Origin: Furfurilactobacillus entadae
GTDB lineage: Bacteria > Bacillota > Bacilli > Lactobacillales > Lactobacillaceae
Length of the DNA stretch: 22,998 bases
Assembly (NCBI RefSeq): GCF_045862745.1
Contig: NZ_BQXN01000030.1
Coordinates: 1 to 22,998 of the forward strand
Direction of reading: 5' to 3'
How positions within the stretch are numbered: position 1 is the stretch's first letter; every line of letters starts with the position of its first letter. Under the pieces are notes generated by a model. It searched no databases. It had not been told where the DNA came from and saw only the letters and a list, made by a program, of their open reading frames with translations. Below, piece by piece: positions 3,806 through 12,241 of the stretch. The position numbers and the translations under genes are program-made.

Positions 3806-5105
3806 TGTACATTACGGGGCTAAACAGTGGGCTTTTATAAATTCTCTGTTTGATCACACGTTTGATGTCAATGAGGGTTCTATCCGTTCGGGTAAAACGG
3901 CTGCGGATGACGCACGGTTAGCAATGTTCTATCTGGCGACACCAGACGCCAATCATCTAGTCAGTGCATACAACCAGGAGTTAGCCTATAACCTGTTTAT
4001 CGAGGGTGATGGCATGGGATTAGCATACATCTTCGATGGTTCAAGCCATTTACGGCGTGATCGAGGTGGCGACCATTTGGCTTTAGACCTGCCGAGCGGC
4101 GAGAAGAAAATTTACTTTAAGGGTGGCGGTAAGTCGAACAGTGCTAATGCTATCCGTGGGTTATCTTTAGGCTCGGTTGCGTATTCTGAAATTCAACTGC
4201 TCAATAAAGAGTTTCTTGAAGAGACGTTTAGACGGACAGCGGCGGCGACATATCGTTACCATCTGGCCGATTTAAACCCGCCAGCACCGCAAGACCCAAT
4301 CATTAAGTTCTTTGATGACCACGACGCTCATTGGCTCCACTGGACCATGAATGATAACCCGATTATGACGCCAGCTAGACTGGCAACCATGAAAGCTGAA
4401 CTCATTCGCAACCCGTATCTGTACAAGCGTGACTGGCTAGGTTTGCGGGTGATGCCACAAGGGGTTATCTATGACATGTTCGATCAAGACACTATGACTG
4501 ATCAGATGTTAATTGGTAAACCGGTTGAGATGTTCTTTGAAGGCGACGCCGGGCAAGACGATGCCACCACTATGAGCTGTAATATTGTCACAAGCGTCCG
4601 TCAACCTGATGGGCGCTTTAAATTTGTGCTCAATCGTGTAGCTAACTACTACCACAGTGGGACAGAGACCGGCCAAACCAAGGCGATGAGCACGTACGCA
4701 GTTGAGCTGAAACGATTCATTAACTGGTGTGTGAAAACGTACCAGTTGCAATACAGTATGGTTCAGATTGACCCTGCGGCACTGTCACTGCGACAGGAAC
4801 TCATCAAGGTTGGCGTTCGTGCTGGTAAAGCCGACAATAATGGTCATGATCACGTTGGTGCCGCTAAGGGGATTGAAGTCGGGGTAGAGCGGATGCAGTC
4901 GCTAATGAGCGACGGTCAGTTTGCACTTGTTGACACGCCAACAAGTGGACTGGCAGAGCAAAGCTACGACCATTATCACTACATTAAGGAACTAGGTATG
5001 TATGTGCGTGATGAGGCCACAGGCAAGCCAGTAGATGCAAATAACCATGCAATGGATGAGAGCCGTTATGCGGCCAACTACTTCACAAAAAAGTATAAGA
5101 GGTGA
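3786..5105 (+). CDS. terL: Terminase large subunit
   Basis: The packaging motor: an N-terminal ATPase drives DNA into the procapsid and a C-terminal RNase H-like nuclease cuts the concatemer. Walker A is GSIRSGKT (residues 31-38). The Walker B region is probably VAYSEI, with its Glu close to Q and LL as in related terminases. The nuclease shows spaced acidic residues: GDAGQDDATT (first Asp near residue 254), IDPAA (near 325), and the final MDESRYAANYF near the C-terminus. The length of 439 residues is normal for this group. The start ATG 3786 lies inside terS with GAGGAG (3769-3774) at suitable spacing. Six bases separate its stop from the portal start. Confidence 0.95.
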   Translation: MRTPLTNVHYGAKQWAFINSLFDHTFDVNEGSIRSGKTAADDARLAMFYLATPDANHLVSAYNQELAYNLFIEGDGMGLAYIFDGSSHLRRDRGGDHLALDLPSGEKKIYFKGGGKSNSANAIRGLSLGSVAYSEIQLLNKEFLEETFRRTAAATYRYHLADLNPPAPQDPIIKFFDDHDAHWLHWTMNDNPIMTPARLATMKAELIRNPYLYKRDWLGLRVMPQGVIYDMFDQDTMTDQMLIGKPVEMFFEGDAGQDDATTMSCNIVTSVRQPDGRFKFVLNRVANYYHSGTETGQTKAMSTYAVELKRFINWCVKTYQLQYSMVQIDPAALSLRQELIKVGVRAGKADNNGHDHVGAAKGIEVGVERMQSLMSDGQFALVDTPTSGLAEQSYDHYHYIKELGMYVRDEATGKPVDANNHAMDESRYAANYFTKKYKR

Positions 5106-5111
5106 TTAGCC

Positions 5112-6701
5112 TTGTTTAATAAAATCCACGACTGGATAAAGGGGGTGTTAGTCAAAATGGGATTAGCAACAACATTGCAGAACGTAACAGACCACAAGAA
5201 AGTAATGGTGGATGACCAGCAATACTCACTGATTAGTGAATGGTTTACCATTTATCAATCACATCCAGGGTGGCAACGGATTCACCGGCAACTACCGGAT
5301 GGGACGTTCCTTGATCGCCAAATGTATTCACTCAACATGGGACAGGTGTCAGCTAAGAAAATGGCGAGCCTTGTGTTCAATCAAAAAGCGTTGATTTCGG
5401 TGTCTAAGCACCAAGACAAGAAGCCGGAGCAGACTTCACCTGATGACTACGACAACGCCGAGAACAACTTCATTCATGGAGTGCTACAAGACAACCATTT
5501 TTACCACAACTTTGAGCGATACCTTGAGTATATGTTTGGCACCGGTGGCATTGTGCTACGTCTGTACACCGACCGTGGCAAGGTCAAAATTCGGTTTGCT
5601 ACCGCTGATTCATTCTATCCAATCTCATCAGACGCTAACGGCGTTACTGAGTGCGTCATCGCCTCGTCAATCGTCAGCAATGGACAGCGCTATACATTGC
5701 TTGAATGGCACGAGGAAGACGACAGCTCCTACATTGTTACCAATGAGGTGTACAAGAGTGTTGATGACAAGGGTAATGATCTTGGCATGAAGATTGTTGA
5801 CTGGTCTGTATTACCGGAAGCCTTTAAGAACATGGCACCACAGACCCGTTACTCCAAGGCGTTGTATTCACAACCAACGTTTATCTACCTAAAGCCCAAC
5901 CTAGCCAATAACCTCGAGATGAGTAGTCCACTTGGTGTACCCATCTATGCCAATGCCAAGGACACACTTAAAGAACTAGATGAAGCTTTTGACATGTTGT
6001 GGCAAGAATTCAAAATGGGACGTCGACGCATTGTTGCACCATCTAGCCAGTTAGAAAGCAGCGTTGATCCAGTTACTGGGAAGCGGCGCTTCACGGTAGA
6101 CTTCAAAGAAGAAGTTTATATGCCGTATTCAACGGAAATGAGTGGCGGAGATGGTGAAAGTACCAAGCCGACTGACATTACGTTACCACTGCGCAATGAA
6201 TCCATTGTGGCGGGTATTAACGACCTGCTGCACATGTACGCTTCGCAGGTTGGATTTAGTTCAGATGCGTTCACGTTCGACTCTAAGACAGGCATGGTCA
6301 CGGCTACGGCTGTTGTGAGCGAAAACTCGGATACTTACCAAACTAAGAACAGCCACGAAACCTTGATTGAGGATGCGCTACACCACATGTGCCAAGTAAT
6401 CGTTGAGTTGGCTCACAATGACCCATCGGTGCAGTATAGTGGTGTCACTGATATTGACGTATCGGTCAACTTCGATGATTCAATCGCCAAGGATCGTGAC
6501 GAGAACCTCAAGTATTACATGACCGCGAATGGTAACCGGCCCGTGATGTCACAACTTGAATCAATCAAGCGTGCCATGAGCGTTACTGACACAGAAGCAC
6601 AAGAAATGCTGGATAAAATTAACGCTGAATCTGCCAACGTCGAGGGTGACATTAGCGACATTGTGGGTGGCAACGGTAAAGACGGTGAGGCTAATGCTTG
6701 A
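5112..6701 (+). CDS. Portal protein (SPP1 Gp6-like)
   Basis: A 529-residue protein of portal size in portal position. It forms the dodecameric ring at one capsid vertex through which DNA enters and leaves. Visible features match the SPP1 Gp6-like family: an N-terminal WFTIYQSHPGWQ segment, a long alpha/beta wing region, the conserved late stretch around TGMVTATAVVSENSDTYQTK, and a Gly/Asp-rich C-terminus. The start is TTG 5112, with AAGAGGTGAT (5098-5107) at ideal spacing. The next in-frame ATG (5157) has no comparable site. The 3' end overlaps the minor capsid gene by eight bases. Confidence 0.92.
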   Translation: MFNKIHDWIKGVLVKMGLATTLQNVTDHKKVMVDDQQYSLISEWFTIYQSHPGWQRIHRQLPDGTFLDRQMYSLNMGQVSAKKMASLVFNQKALISVSKHQDKKPEQTSPDDYDNAENNFIHGVLQDNHFYHNFERYLEYMFGTGGIVLRLYTDRGKVKIRFATADSFYPISSDANGVTECVIASSIVSNGQRYTLLEWHEEDDSSYIVTNEVYKSVDDKGNDLGMKIVDWSVLPEAFKNMAPQTRYSKALYSQPTFIYLKPNLANNLEMSSPLGVPIYANAKDTLKELDEAFDMLWQEFKMGRRRIVAPSSQLESSVDPVTGKRRFTVDFKEEVYMPYSTEMSGGDGESTKPTDITLPLRNESIVAGINDLLHMYASQVGFSSDAFTFDSKTGMVTATAVVSENSDTYQTKNSHETLIEDALHHMCQVIVELAHNDPSVQYSGVTDIDVSVNFDDSIAKDRDENLKYYMTANGNRPVMSQLESIKRAMSVTDTEAQEMLDKINAESANVEGDISDIVGGNGKDGEANA

Positions 6702-7794
6702 TCCGTGGGACCTAGATAAAGTCGCCGCCAAAGATTCACAGAACTTCGCCGATGTTGAGGGCTTAATCTGGCAGCACATTGCGAACGTGTTAGCTGAGGA
6801 GCAACAGAACCAAGCGGATGATACGCCGCCTTCTAAGTGGCAGCAGGAAATGTTGAACCATGCCGATGACATTCGTAAGTATGCTAAGCAAGTGACCGGT
6901 AAGCCACAAGAAGACGCCGTGTTGACGTTAATGACGACGTTGGGGCCAATGAGCTATAACAATGTTAAACGGGCTGAAGAATGGTTGGTGACGCACTCTC
7001 ATAAACCAGTGGCGCACATCGGCGACACCGCTACAATTGCCGCTGAGGTTGCTAAAGGGCAGAAAGACGGCGAGAAGTATCTGACAATTGCTCGCAACAA
7101 TATGTCTGAGAACGCCTACACACAGTTCAACAAGATTGTGACCACAGCAGCGTCGGACATGCGCACTGGTACAACATCGATTAAAGCATTGAGCAAGGCG
7201 GCTAAGCAGTGGGCCGACCAGGGCATACCAGCGCTAATTGACAAGGCGGGCCGCCACTGGTCGCCAGACGTTTACATTAGGACCGTCATTGAAGCCTCGG
7301 TGAACAATACGACCAATGCGGTTGAGCTGGCCCGCTACAAGCAATACGGCGCCTTAGTGAAGATTAGTTCACACGCTGGGTGCCGCCCGTCACACCTGCG
7401 ATTCCAAGATCATATCTACTCATTAACGGGTGATACCGACAAGTACCCCGATTTTGAATCAGCAACCGGCTATGGAACTGCCACAGGGATTGGCGGTATT
7501 CATTGCCGCCACCACACCTTGCCTTACATTGAGGGCGAGGGCTACATGAAGGTTCCCCAAATGGACGCAGACAAAAACGCCGCTATGTACGCTAATAAGC
7601 AAACACAGCGGCGTTTGGAATCTAATGTTCGTAAAGCTAAACGGCAACAAGTAGCCGCCGAGAAATTGGGTGATCCGGCAGATGTTGATAATGCTAAGTG
7701 TTTGGTTAAGCGCCGTCAGAAAGCCGTACGTGAGTTTACTAATGAACATAAATTAACTAGACGTTATGATCGTGAATCTTTTACTATAAAATGA
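6694..7794 (+). CDS. Minor capsid protein (Phage_min_cap2 family)
   Basis: The C-terminal half carries the family signature: TVIEASVNNTTNAVELARY, then SSHAGCRPSHLRFQDHIYSL, then YPDFESATGYGTATGIGGIH with CRHHTLPYIEG. These proteins are minor internal head components near the portal, related in role to Mu gpF/SPP1 gp7. I place the start at ATG 6694, which overlaps the portal stop (ATGCTTGA) and has GGTGAGG (6684-6690) at good spacing, giving 366 residues. An in-frame GTG at 6646 would add 16 residues without a clear site. The last ~20 codons are noticeably AT-rich and overlap the opposing gene at 7764-7794, as if the original 3' end had been replaced when that gene was inserted. Confidence 0.9.
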   Translation: MLDPWDLDKVAAKDSQNFADVEGLIWQHIANVLAEEQQNQADDTPPSKWQQEMLNHADDIRKYAKQVTGKPQEDAVLTLMTTLGPMSYNNVKRAEEWLVTHSHKPVAHIGDTATIAAEVAKGQKDGEKYLTIARNNMSENAYTQFNKIVTTAASDMRTGTTSIKALSKAAKQWADQGIPALIDKAGRHWSPDVYIRTVIEASVNNTTNAVELARYKQYGALVKISSHAGCRPSHLRFQDHIYSLTGDTDKYPDFESATGYGTATGIGGIHCRHHTLPYIEGEGYMKVPQMDADKNAAMYANKQTQRRLESNVRKAKRQQVAAEKLGDPADVDNAKCLVKRRQKAVREFTNEHKLTRRYDRESFTIK

Positions 7795-8228
7795 ACCCAC
7801 AGCTGAAAGAAAAGGTACCCAAATCCAAAACATGAAGATCCTAACAAGGCACAGTCATAGAGCTGTGCAAATTGCGAATGAGTATTGAACGTTAAAGAAA
7901 TGATTCCAAAAATAAGCATGGGCAAAGAAAAAAGCAACGCTTTCCCCATTGATGCAAAAGACGCGAAATCTTCTCTATCCGTAGAATCTAAAATGAATCT
8001 ATTTTGGGCAGAACTAGAGCCAATAAGTATAATTATTAATACAAGTGTTGGAAAATAAAAATTAGAGTTTTTAAGAGACACAAATGTTCCAAATGTAGAG
8101 GCGCTGGCAGAGACCAGCGTGGTGGAAAGGATAAACGTGTTAAGCGATGATGTAGCCTGTTTTCTTTGCCTTTCATGTAATAACGCTTTTAGTTGTTTAA
8201 TTTCATCGTTACTCAAATTTTCATTCAT
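7764..8228 (-). CDS. Multi-pass membrane protein, probable moron (154 aa)
   Basis: Transcribed against the late operon. ATG at 8228 (complement) has GAGGTGAT a few bases upstream, a strong site. The N-terminal ~25 residues are charged and helical (DEIKQLKALLHERQRKQ), followed by four hydrophobic segments: near residues 28-50, 56-76, 92-118 and 124-146. The sequence is AT-rich compared with both neighbours. It lies between the minor capsid and scaffold genes, which are normally adjacent, and overlaps the former tail to tail by 31 bases. Position, orientation, composition and possible own promoter (8272-8299) fit a lysogeny-expressed accessory gene. Exclusion of other phages is a common role for such membrane proteins, but no family was recognised. 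Confidence 0.8.
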   Translation of the reverse strand: MNENLSNDEIKQLKALLHERQRKQATSSLNTFILSTTLVSASASTFGTFVSLKNSNFYFPTLVLIIILIGSSSAQNRFILDSTDREDFASFASMGKALLFSLPMLIFGIISLTFNTHSQFAQLYDCALLGSSCFGFGYLFFQLWVHFIVKDSRS

Positions 8229-8271
8229 AGATGATCACCTCGTCCTAAGTATGACATTAAAAGGCTTATTT

Positions 8272-8299
8272 TTTATACACAAAATTAGGAAAGGAGCAA
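8272..8299 (-). promoter_or_regulatory. Candidate minus-strand promoter for the membrane-protein gene
   Basis: On the minus strand TTGCTC (complement of 8294-8299) is followed after 16 bases by TATAAA (complement of 8272-8277). Transcription would start near 8265, leaving a leader of about 37 bases that includes the GAGGTGAT site. It overlaps the ribosome binding site of the scaffold gene on the other strand. Four of six bases match in the -35 box and five of six in the -10 box. Confidence 0.35.
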
Positions 8300-8303
8300 C
8301 AAT

Positions 8304-8915
8304 ATGGCAGAAGAAAATCCAACGCCAACAGCAACTGATCCAACTCCTGCGCCAGCACCGGCACCGGAAACACAACCAACTCCTTCGCCGGTCGACACGC
8401 AGAAGGTGGCTTCAGATGCCCGGGCTGAATTGTTAAAGTCGCTAGGCTTTGATAATGAGGACGACTTAAAAGGCTTGGTTGATCAACATAACAAGGAAGT
8501 AGAGGCTAACCAAACCGAACTGGAGGCTAAGTCTGGGGAGCTTGAGAAAACAACTGGAAGGCTCTCTCAAGCGGAAACGGAACGGGATAACGCTTTGGCT
8601 CAAGTGGCGGCACTTAAGTTAGGAGTGGCAGACGACCATTTGAATGACGCATTGGCGCTTGCTAAGGCTGATCTGGCTGGCAAGACTAACGGTGTTAAGA
8701 CGATTGACGACGCTCTGGCCGGTGTATTAGAACGCAACCCAGCGTTTAAGGGTGAATCTGGGCCAGCTTCAACGGCAGTGGCAGGACAAAACCTTGGCGG
8801 TGGTATGCCAGTGACGGTCCCAGATTTATCTAAGATTAGCTATGAAGAAGCAGCTAAACTCAAACTGGAACACCCAGATATTTATAAACAAGCAGCTTTA
8901 AAGCTGTCAATTTAG
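8304..8915 (+). CDS. Capsid scaffolding protein
   Basis: A 203-residue protein directly before the major capsid gene, the usual scaffold position. The N-terminus is low-complexity, rich in Pro, Thr and Ala (residues 5-30), followed by an acidic segment (LGFDNEDDLKGLVDQ) and a long heptad-like coiled coil (about residues 60-110, KEVEANQTELEAKSGELEKT onwards). The C-terminal third carries Gly-rich sequence and ends with EEAAKLKLEHPDIYKQ, a helix of the kind scaffolds use to bind the coat protein. It guides procapsid assembly and leaves or is removed before packaging. GGAAAGGAG (8288-8296) precedes the ATG. Confidence 0.85.
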   Translation: MAEENPTPTATDPTPAPAPAPETQPTPSPVDTQKVASDARAELLKSLGFDNEDDLKGLVDQHNKEVEANQTELEAKSGELEKTTGRLSQAETERDNALAQVAALKLGVADDHLNDALALAKADLAGKTNGVKTIDDALAGVLERNPAFKGESGPASTAVAGQNLGGGMPVTVPDLSKISYEEAAKLKLEHPDIYKQAALKLSI

Positions 8916-8928
8916 GAGGAAAGCATAA

Positions 8929-9900
8929 ATGGCTAATGATATTACTGTATTAGATAACCTGATTGATCCACAGATCATGACGGCACAGATTTCTGCAAAG
9001 TTACCAAAGGCAATCCGCTTTGGTTCCATTGCTCCCATTGATACAACCCTGGAAGGACAACCAGGAGATGTAATCACGGTTCCACGTTACAAGTACATTG
9101 GAGATGCTACTGACGTTGAAGAAGGCGGCGCAATTGACTACGCTATGCTGACAACGGACACTGATACATTCACCATTAAAAAGGCTGGTAAGGGTGTAAA
9201 AATCACTGATGAAGCAGCATTGAGTGGCTATGGTGACCCTGTCGGTGAAGGCCAACGCCAAATTACAATGGCGATCGCCTCAAAGATTGATAACGACATT
9301 TTGGCGGCTGCCATGAAAGCTCGGTTGAAGTTGACTTCTGGCGTTGACGTAACGACGCTGGATATGATTGATTCCATTGAAGCGGCGTTCAACGATGACA
9401 CGAGTGAGTACGCAGTTGAAGGTGATTCCTCTGCCACTGGTGTTTTGTTCATGAATCCAAAGGATGTCAATAAGTTGCGCAAGGCGGCTGCCGAAAACTG
9501 GACACGTGCTACTGATTTAGGTGACAACATCTTGATCAACGGTACGTTTGGCGAGTTGTTAGGCTGGCAAATTGTTCGCTCTCAGAAGATTGCTGTTGGG
9601 TCAGCGCTAGCAGCCAAGCCCGGGGCAATGAAGACCTTTATGAAACGTGGGGTATTAGCCGAAAAGGGACGTGACATGGATAACAAGGTTACCAAGTTCA
9701 ACGCGGATGAACACTATGGTGTTGCAATTTACGATGACACTAAACTGCTTGTTATTAACCCATTTGACGTTGATGGTGGAACAGTTATTGACCAAAATGT
9801 TACGAAATCTCCTGATACTTCGGTTAAATCATCTGTTAAACGTGGGACTGCTGCTAAAACATCTACAACGGGATCAGGTACTACAACACCCAGTAAGTAA
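8929..9900 (+). CDS. Major capsid protein
   Basis: The shell protein, expected to have the HK97 fold. Seen in the sequence: an N-terminal arm (NLIDPQIMTAQISAKLPKAI), a strand-rich segment after Gly-Gln-Pro-Gly-Asp with ITVPRYKYIGDATDVEEGG, the KKAGKGVKITDEA motif common in the N4 gp56-like/phage capsid group, and a late P-loop region (DNKVTKFNADEHYGVAIYDD). The length of 323 residues is normal. The final ~30 residues are a Ser/Thr/Lys-rich low-complexity tail (from SPDTSVK to TTPSK), not part of the usual fold, possibly exposed on the capsid. GGAGG (8915-8919) gives a strong start. Confidence 0.9.
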   Translation: MANDITVLDNLIDPQIMTAQISAKLPKAIRFGSIAPIDTTLEGQPGDVITVPRYKYIGDATDVEEGGAIDYAMLTTDTDTFTIKKAGKGVKITDEAALSGYGDPVGEGQRQITMAIASKIDNDILAAAMKARLKLTSGVDVTTLDMIDSIEAAFNDDTSEYAVEGDSSATGVLFMNPKDVNKLRKAAAENWTRATDLGDNILINGTFGELLGWQIVRSQKIAVGSALAAKPGAMKTFMKRGVLAEKGRDMDNKVTKFNADEHYGVAIYDDTKLLVINPFDVDGGTVIDQNVTKSPDTSVKSSVKRGTAAKTSTTGSGTTTPSK

Positions 9901-9912
9901 CGAGGTGATCTA

Positions 9913-10326
9913 ATGCAATGGGTTGAACAATCTTTCTATCAAGATACTTACCACGGGCAGACGATCACAAGCGACCAAGATTTCGCACGTTTAGAGGCTC
10001 GTGCCGAGGATATGGTTAACGAGTATGCCAATCATTACTTCGATAGTCATGGTCTCGAAGATTTGCCACTGGATGCTGACCGCCTAAATGTTAAGAAGGC
10101 CGTTTGTGCACAGATTGAGTGGTTTCTTGATGCCGGTGGTGTTGAGGAACTTGCCAATGCCAAACAGTCTGCTGGCGGTCTCACTCATGTGTCTGTGGGT
10201 AAGTTCAACTACGATAAAGCAGCGTCTGTGAGCCTGCCTCGTGGGACAGCCCAACGCTCGAACGTAGCTATTAATTACCTGCGGCCAACGGGCCTACTTT
10301 ACAGAGGAGTTGGTCAATTTGGTTGA
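9913..10326 (+). CDS. Head-tail connector (adaptor) protein
   Basis: A 137-residue protein immediately after the major capsid gene, where the adaptor that docks under the portal is normally found. The fold is predicted mainly helical, with the segment LNVKKAVCAQIEWFLDAGG followed by VSVGKFNY and the C-terminal NVAINYLRPTGLLYRGVG, features seen in SPP1 gp15-like and Phage_connect proteins. GAGGTGAT (9902-9909) precedes ATG 9913. The end overlaps the next gene by eight bases. Assignment rests on position and resemblance. Confidence 0.8.
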   Translation: MQWVEQSFYQDTYHGQTITSDQDFARLEARAEDMVNEYANHYFDSHGLEDLPLDADRLNVKKAVCAQIEWFLDAGGVEELANAKQSAGGLTHVSVGKFNYDKAASVSLPRGTAQRSNVAINYLRPTGLLYRGVGQFG

Positions 10327-10699
10327 TGCAATCCCGTTAGAACTACTATTAGATTCAATCAAGGTATTGCCGGACCAGCCAGACAAGGATAAAGACGATT
10401 CGTGGAGTGCCGAAGATTCAACCGTTGACGACATCAGTTACATCATTAGCCATGTCCGCGTTGACCCTGCAGCCGGTGTGTCGGTCCAGTCGGTGGGGGG
10501 TGGCGCAACTGTAACGACCATTACCGGTAATTACATGCTGTTTGTGGATGCTGTTAACTCAGCACCACTCCAGCAACTGCCACAGGTTAATGATCACGTA
10601 GTGGTTAGTTCAACTGGTCAAAAGTTGCTGGTTAAGTCGTTTGACCCAATCTATGACTTTGGTACCCATGTCCACCACTGGGAAGGGGTGCTGTCATGA
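10319..10699 (+). CDS. Minor_capsid_1-like head completion protein
   Basis: Second of the four-gene head-tail joining group. It is about 126 residues, beta-rich (DDISYIISHVRVDP, VTTITGNYMLFVDAVNS), with the ending KSFDPIYDFGTHVHHWEG typical of the Minor_capsid_1 family that closes the head or stops DNA leakage. I choose TTG 10319, nine bases after GAGGAG (10304-10309). The TTG at 10310 is in frame but touches that site. It overlaps the adaptor gene upstream by eight bases and the following gene by four (ATGA), so the group is translationally coupled. Confidence 0.8.
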   Translation: MVDAIPLELLLDSIKVLPDQPDKDKDDSWSAEDSTVDDISYIISHVRVDPAAGVSVQSVGGGATVTTITGNYMLFVDAVNSAPLQQLPQVNDHVVVSSTGQKLLVKSFDPIYDFGTHVHHWEGVLS

Positions 10700-11103
10700 G
10701 TAATCAGGTTAGTTGGGGCATTTTAAATACACTCACGAATGACTATTTGCTAATGAACATGCTCAAGGACAAAATCGTCACAGATGTTGACCCGTTTATT
10801 CCCAATCTGAATGGCAACTTACAAAAGAGTGTTACTCGTATCACTCGACCACATGGGGTCACGTTAATCTGGAATGAGCCGTATGCCCAGTACGTTTACG
10901 GTGGTAAGGCCATGGAATACCCAGCTGGCACGCCCGTTGGATGGGCTGCCAAAAAGGGTTACAAGAAAGTCGTGACCAATCGGCCGTTGCATTACACCGA
11001 TGATGTGAATCCACAGGCACAGGGCCACTGGGTTGATCATGCATGGTTGGTTAATGGCCAATCATGGGAGCAGCTTATTATGCATGGATTGGGGGCCAAA
11101 TAA
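10696..11103 (+). CDS. Minor_capsid_2-like head-tail joining protein
   Basis: A 135-residue protein with the layout of the Minor_capsid_2 family: an N-terminal helix (LNTLTNDYLLMNMLKDKI), the segment DPFIPNLNGNLQKS, then TLIWNEPYAQYVYGGKAM, followed by a variable middle and a late HWVDHAWLVNGQSWEQL. It resembles the HK97 gp10-type tail-completion proteins that sit at the head-proximal end of the tail (the motif PYAQYVYGG is characteristic). The ATG overlaps the upstream stop (ATGA) with GGAAGGGG before it. The next ATG abuts its stop. Confidence 0.85.
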   Translation: MSNQVSWGILNTLTNDYLLMNMLKDKIVTDVDPFIPNLNGNLQKSVTRITRPHGVTLIWNEPYAQYVYGGKAMEYPAGTPVGWAAKKGYKKVVTNRPLHYTDDVNPQAQGHWVDHAWLVNGQSWEQLIMHGLGAK

Positions 11104-11532
11104 ATGGGACAGGTAAATCTTGACCTTGATCAGGCGGTTAACAAGTACATTAGCGCAAACGTTGAGTTATTTACCAAGATGGAACTGGGCAACAGCTACC
11201 CTCCGGGCAACACCCTTAGCTATGAAGTTCAACCAACAGGCCCAGCGGTCCGTTATTACAACGGAATCCGTAAGCGGGCTTTTTCTTTTGCCATCACGTC
11301 GAAGCATACCAAGAGCATTGTGTCATTGAACACGTTGAATGCCATTATGGACGCGATGGAAGATGCGACACATGTTTCAATCAAGAGCGGTAATGGCTCT
11401 TTCAAATTCATAAACGCCAAGACGACTGAATCTGCACATATTATTGCCACCGCTCAAGATGATGCTAATAAGGATTCGCAACAGTATTTCGTTTATCAAG
11501 GCGTTTTTCAAGTAACGGTAATTTTAAATTAG
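11104..11532 (+). CDS. Minor_capsid_3-like tail terminator protein
   Basis: A 142-residue alpha/beta protein beginning directly at the preceding stop (TAA ATG). It has the features of the Minor_capsid_3 group and of tail terminators: an N-terminal helix, the segment PAVRYYNGIRKRAFSFAITS, a helix INTLN-like (LNTLNAIMDAMEDATHVSI), and a final strand QYFVYQGVFQVTVIL. In this position, the last gene before the major tail protein, it should cap the tail tube at the head end. The ribosome binding site is weak (GGATTGGGGG), consistent with translational coupling. Confidence 0.8.
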   Translation: MGQVNLDLDQAVNKYISANVELFTKMELGNSYPPGNTLSYEVQPTGPAVRYYNGIRKRAFSFAITSKHTKSIVSLNTLNAIMDAMEDATHVSIKSGNGSFKFINAKTTESAHIIATAQDDANKDSQQYFVYQGVFQVTVILN

Positions 11533-11544
11533 GAGGCTAATTAC

Positions 11545-12129
11545 ATGGCAGACGCAGTAGCAACAAAAAACGTACTCGGAAGTATTCAAGAAAACTACTT
11601 AGACGAATACTGGGTGGGTAAAAAGGATTCGACCGGAAAGATCATTTGGCTTTATTTGGCTGATGGTATTACGAACGTAACACCTAAGTACACCGATAAA
11701 AAGAAGACCGCCGCTTACTACAACGGTGGTGGACAAGAACGCAATACGATCACTGGTGTTACTTCTTCATACGATATCAGTGGTGACCGTTCAATCGGTA
11801 ATCCCGCGCAAGATGATATTGCTTCTATGAAGCAAAAAACTGGTTCTGCCCGTGAACGGATGTTCCGTAAGTGTCAATATTTGCAAAACGATGACGGTTC
11901 ACTGACCCTACACACTGTTGAAACTGGGATGGGTACATTCTCAGATATCGACGATGGTGGTGGTGCAGCTGATGATAATGGTGGGTTCAAGACAACGTTA
12001 AGTTACAATGCTTCACCTGCAACTATTGGGCCAGATGCAACTGCTGATCTAGTATCTGTATTGGCAGATACACCATGTCAGAACGTTGACATCATGGGTG
12101 TTACGTTAACCAATACGGCGAGTAAATAA
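11545..12129 (+). CDS. Major tail (tube) protein, short form
   Basis: A 194-residue protein between the tail terminator and the tail chaperone genes, with GGAGG (11532-11536) before the ATG. It is beta-rich, beginning EYWVGKKDSTGKIIWLYLADG, with the stretch YDISGDRSIGNPAQDDIASM typical of tail tube proteins of Lactobacillus and Listeria siphophages. Many copies stack in rings to form the tube around the tape measure. It ends AGT AAA TAA at 12121-12129. The +1 frame stays open for 35 more codons, so a longer form of about 229 residues is predicted by frameshifting (separate entry). Confidence 0.87.
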   Translation: MADAVATKNVLGSIQENYLDEYWVGKKDSTGKIIWLYLADGITNVTPKYTDKKKTAAYYNGGGQERNTITGVTSSYDISGDRSIGNPAQDDIASMKQKTGSARERMFRKCQYLQNDDGSLTLHTVETGMGTFSDIDDGGGAADDNGGFKTTLSYNASPATIGPDATADLVSVLADTPCQNVDIMGVTLTNTASK

Positions 12130-12235
12130 CAACCAATCATCTCAACCAGTAACGCCAGCTTCACAAGCACCGCAGGCTAGTTCTGCTGCACCGCAATCAG
12201 ATGCAGCTAAGCCAACGGATGATGCAACGGCGTAA
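12124..12235 (+). other. Predicted +1 frameshift extension of the major tail protein
   Basis: At the end of the tail gene the ribosome meets AAA TAA C. A +1 shift at AAA (tRNA-Lys re-pairing to AAT while the stop codon is slow to decode) enters a frame that runs from 12128 to a TAA at 12233-12235, 35 codons. It begins NNQSSQPVTPASQAPQ and is rich in Ala, Ser, Pro, Gln and Asp. This frame has no start codon or ribosome binding site of its own and is closed upstream by TAA at 12107, so it makes sense only as an extension. SPP1 makes a long tail-tube form by +1 shifting at the same gene position, and Listeria phage PSA also uses +1 shifting. The shift itself is inferred. Confidence 0.6.
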
Positions 12236-12241
12236 TTTATA

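Noticed and set aside
5443..5790. 115-aa + strand frame inside the portal gene
   Set aside because: Thr/Leu-rich translation of the portal gene in another frame, without a ribosome binding site.
6646..6693. GTG 6646 as start of the minor capsid gene
   Set aside because: No ribosome binding site at a useful distance. ATG 6694 has GGTGAGG and overlaps the portal stop as is usual in this operon.
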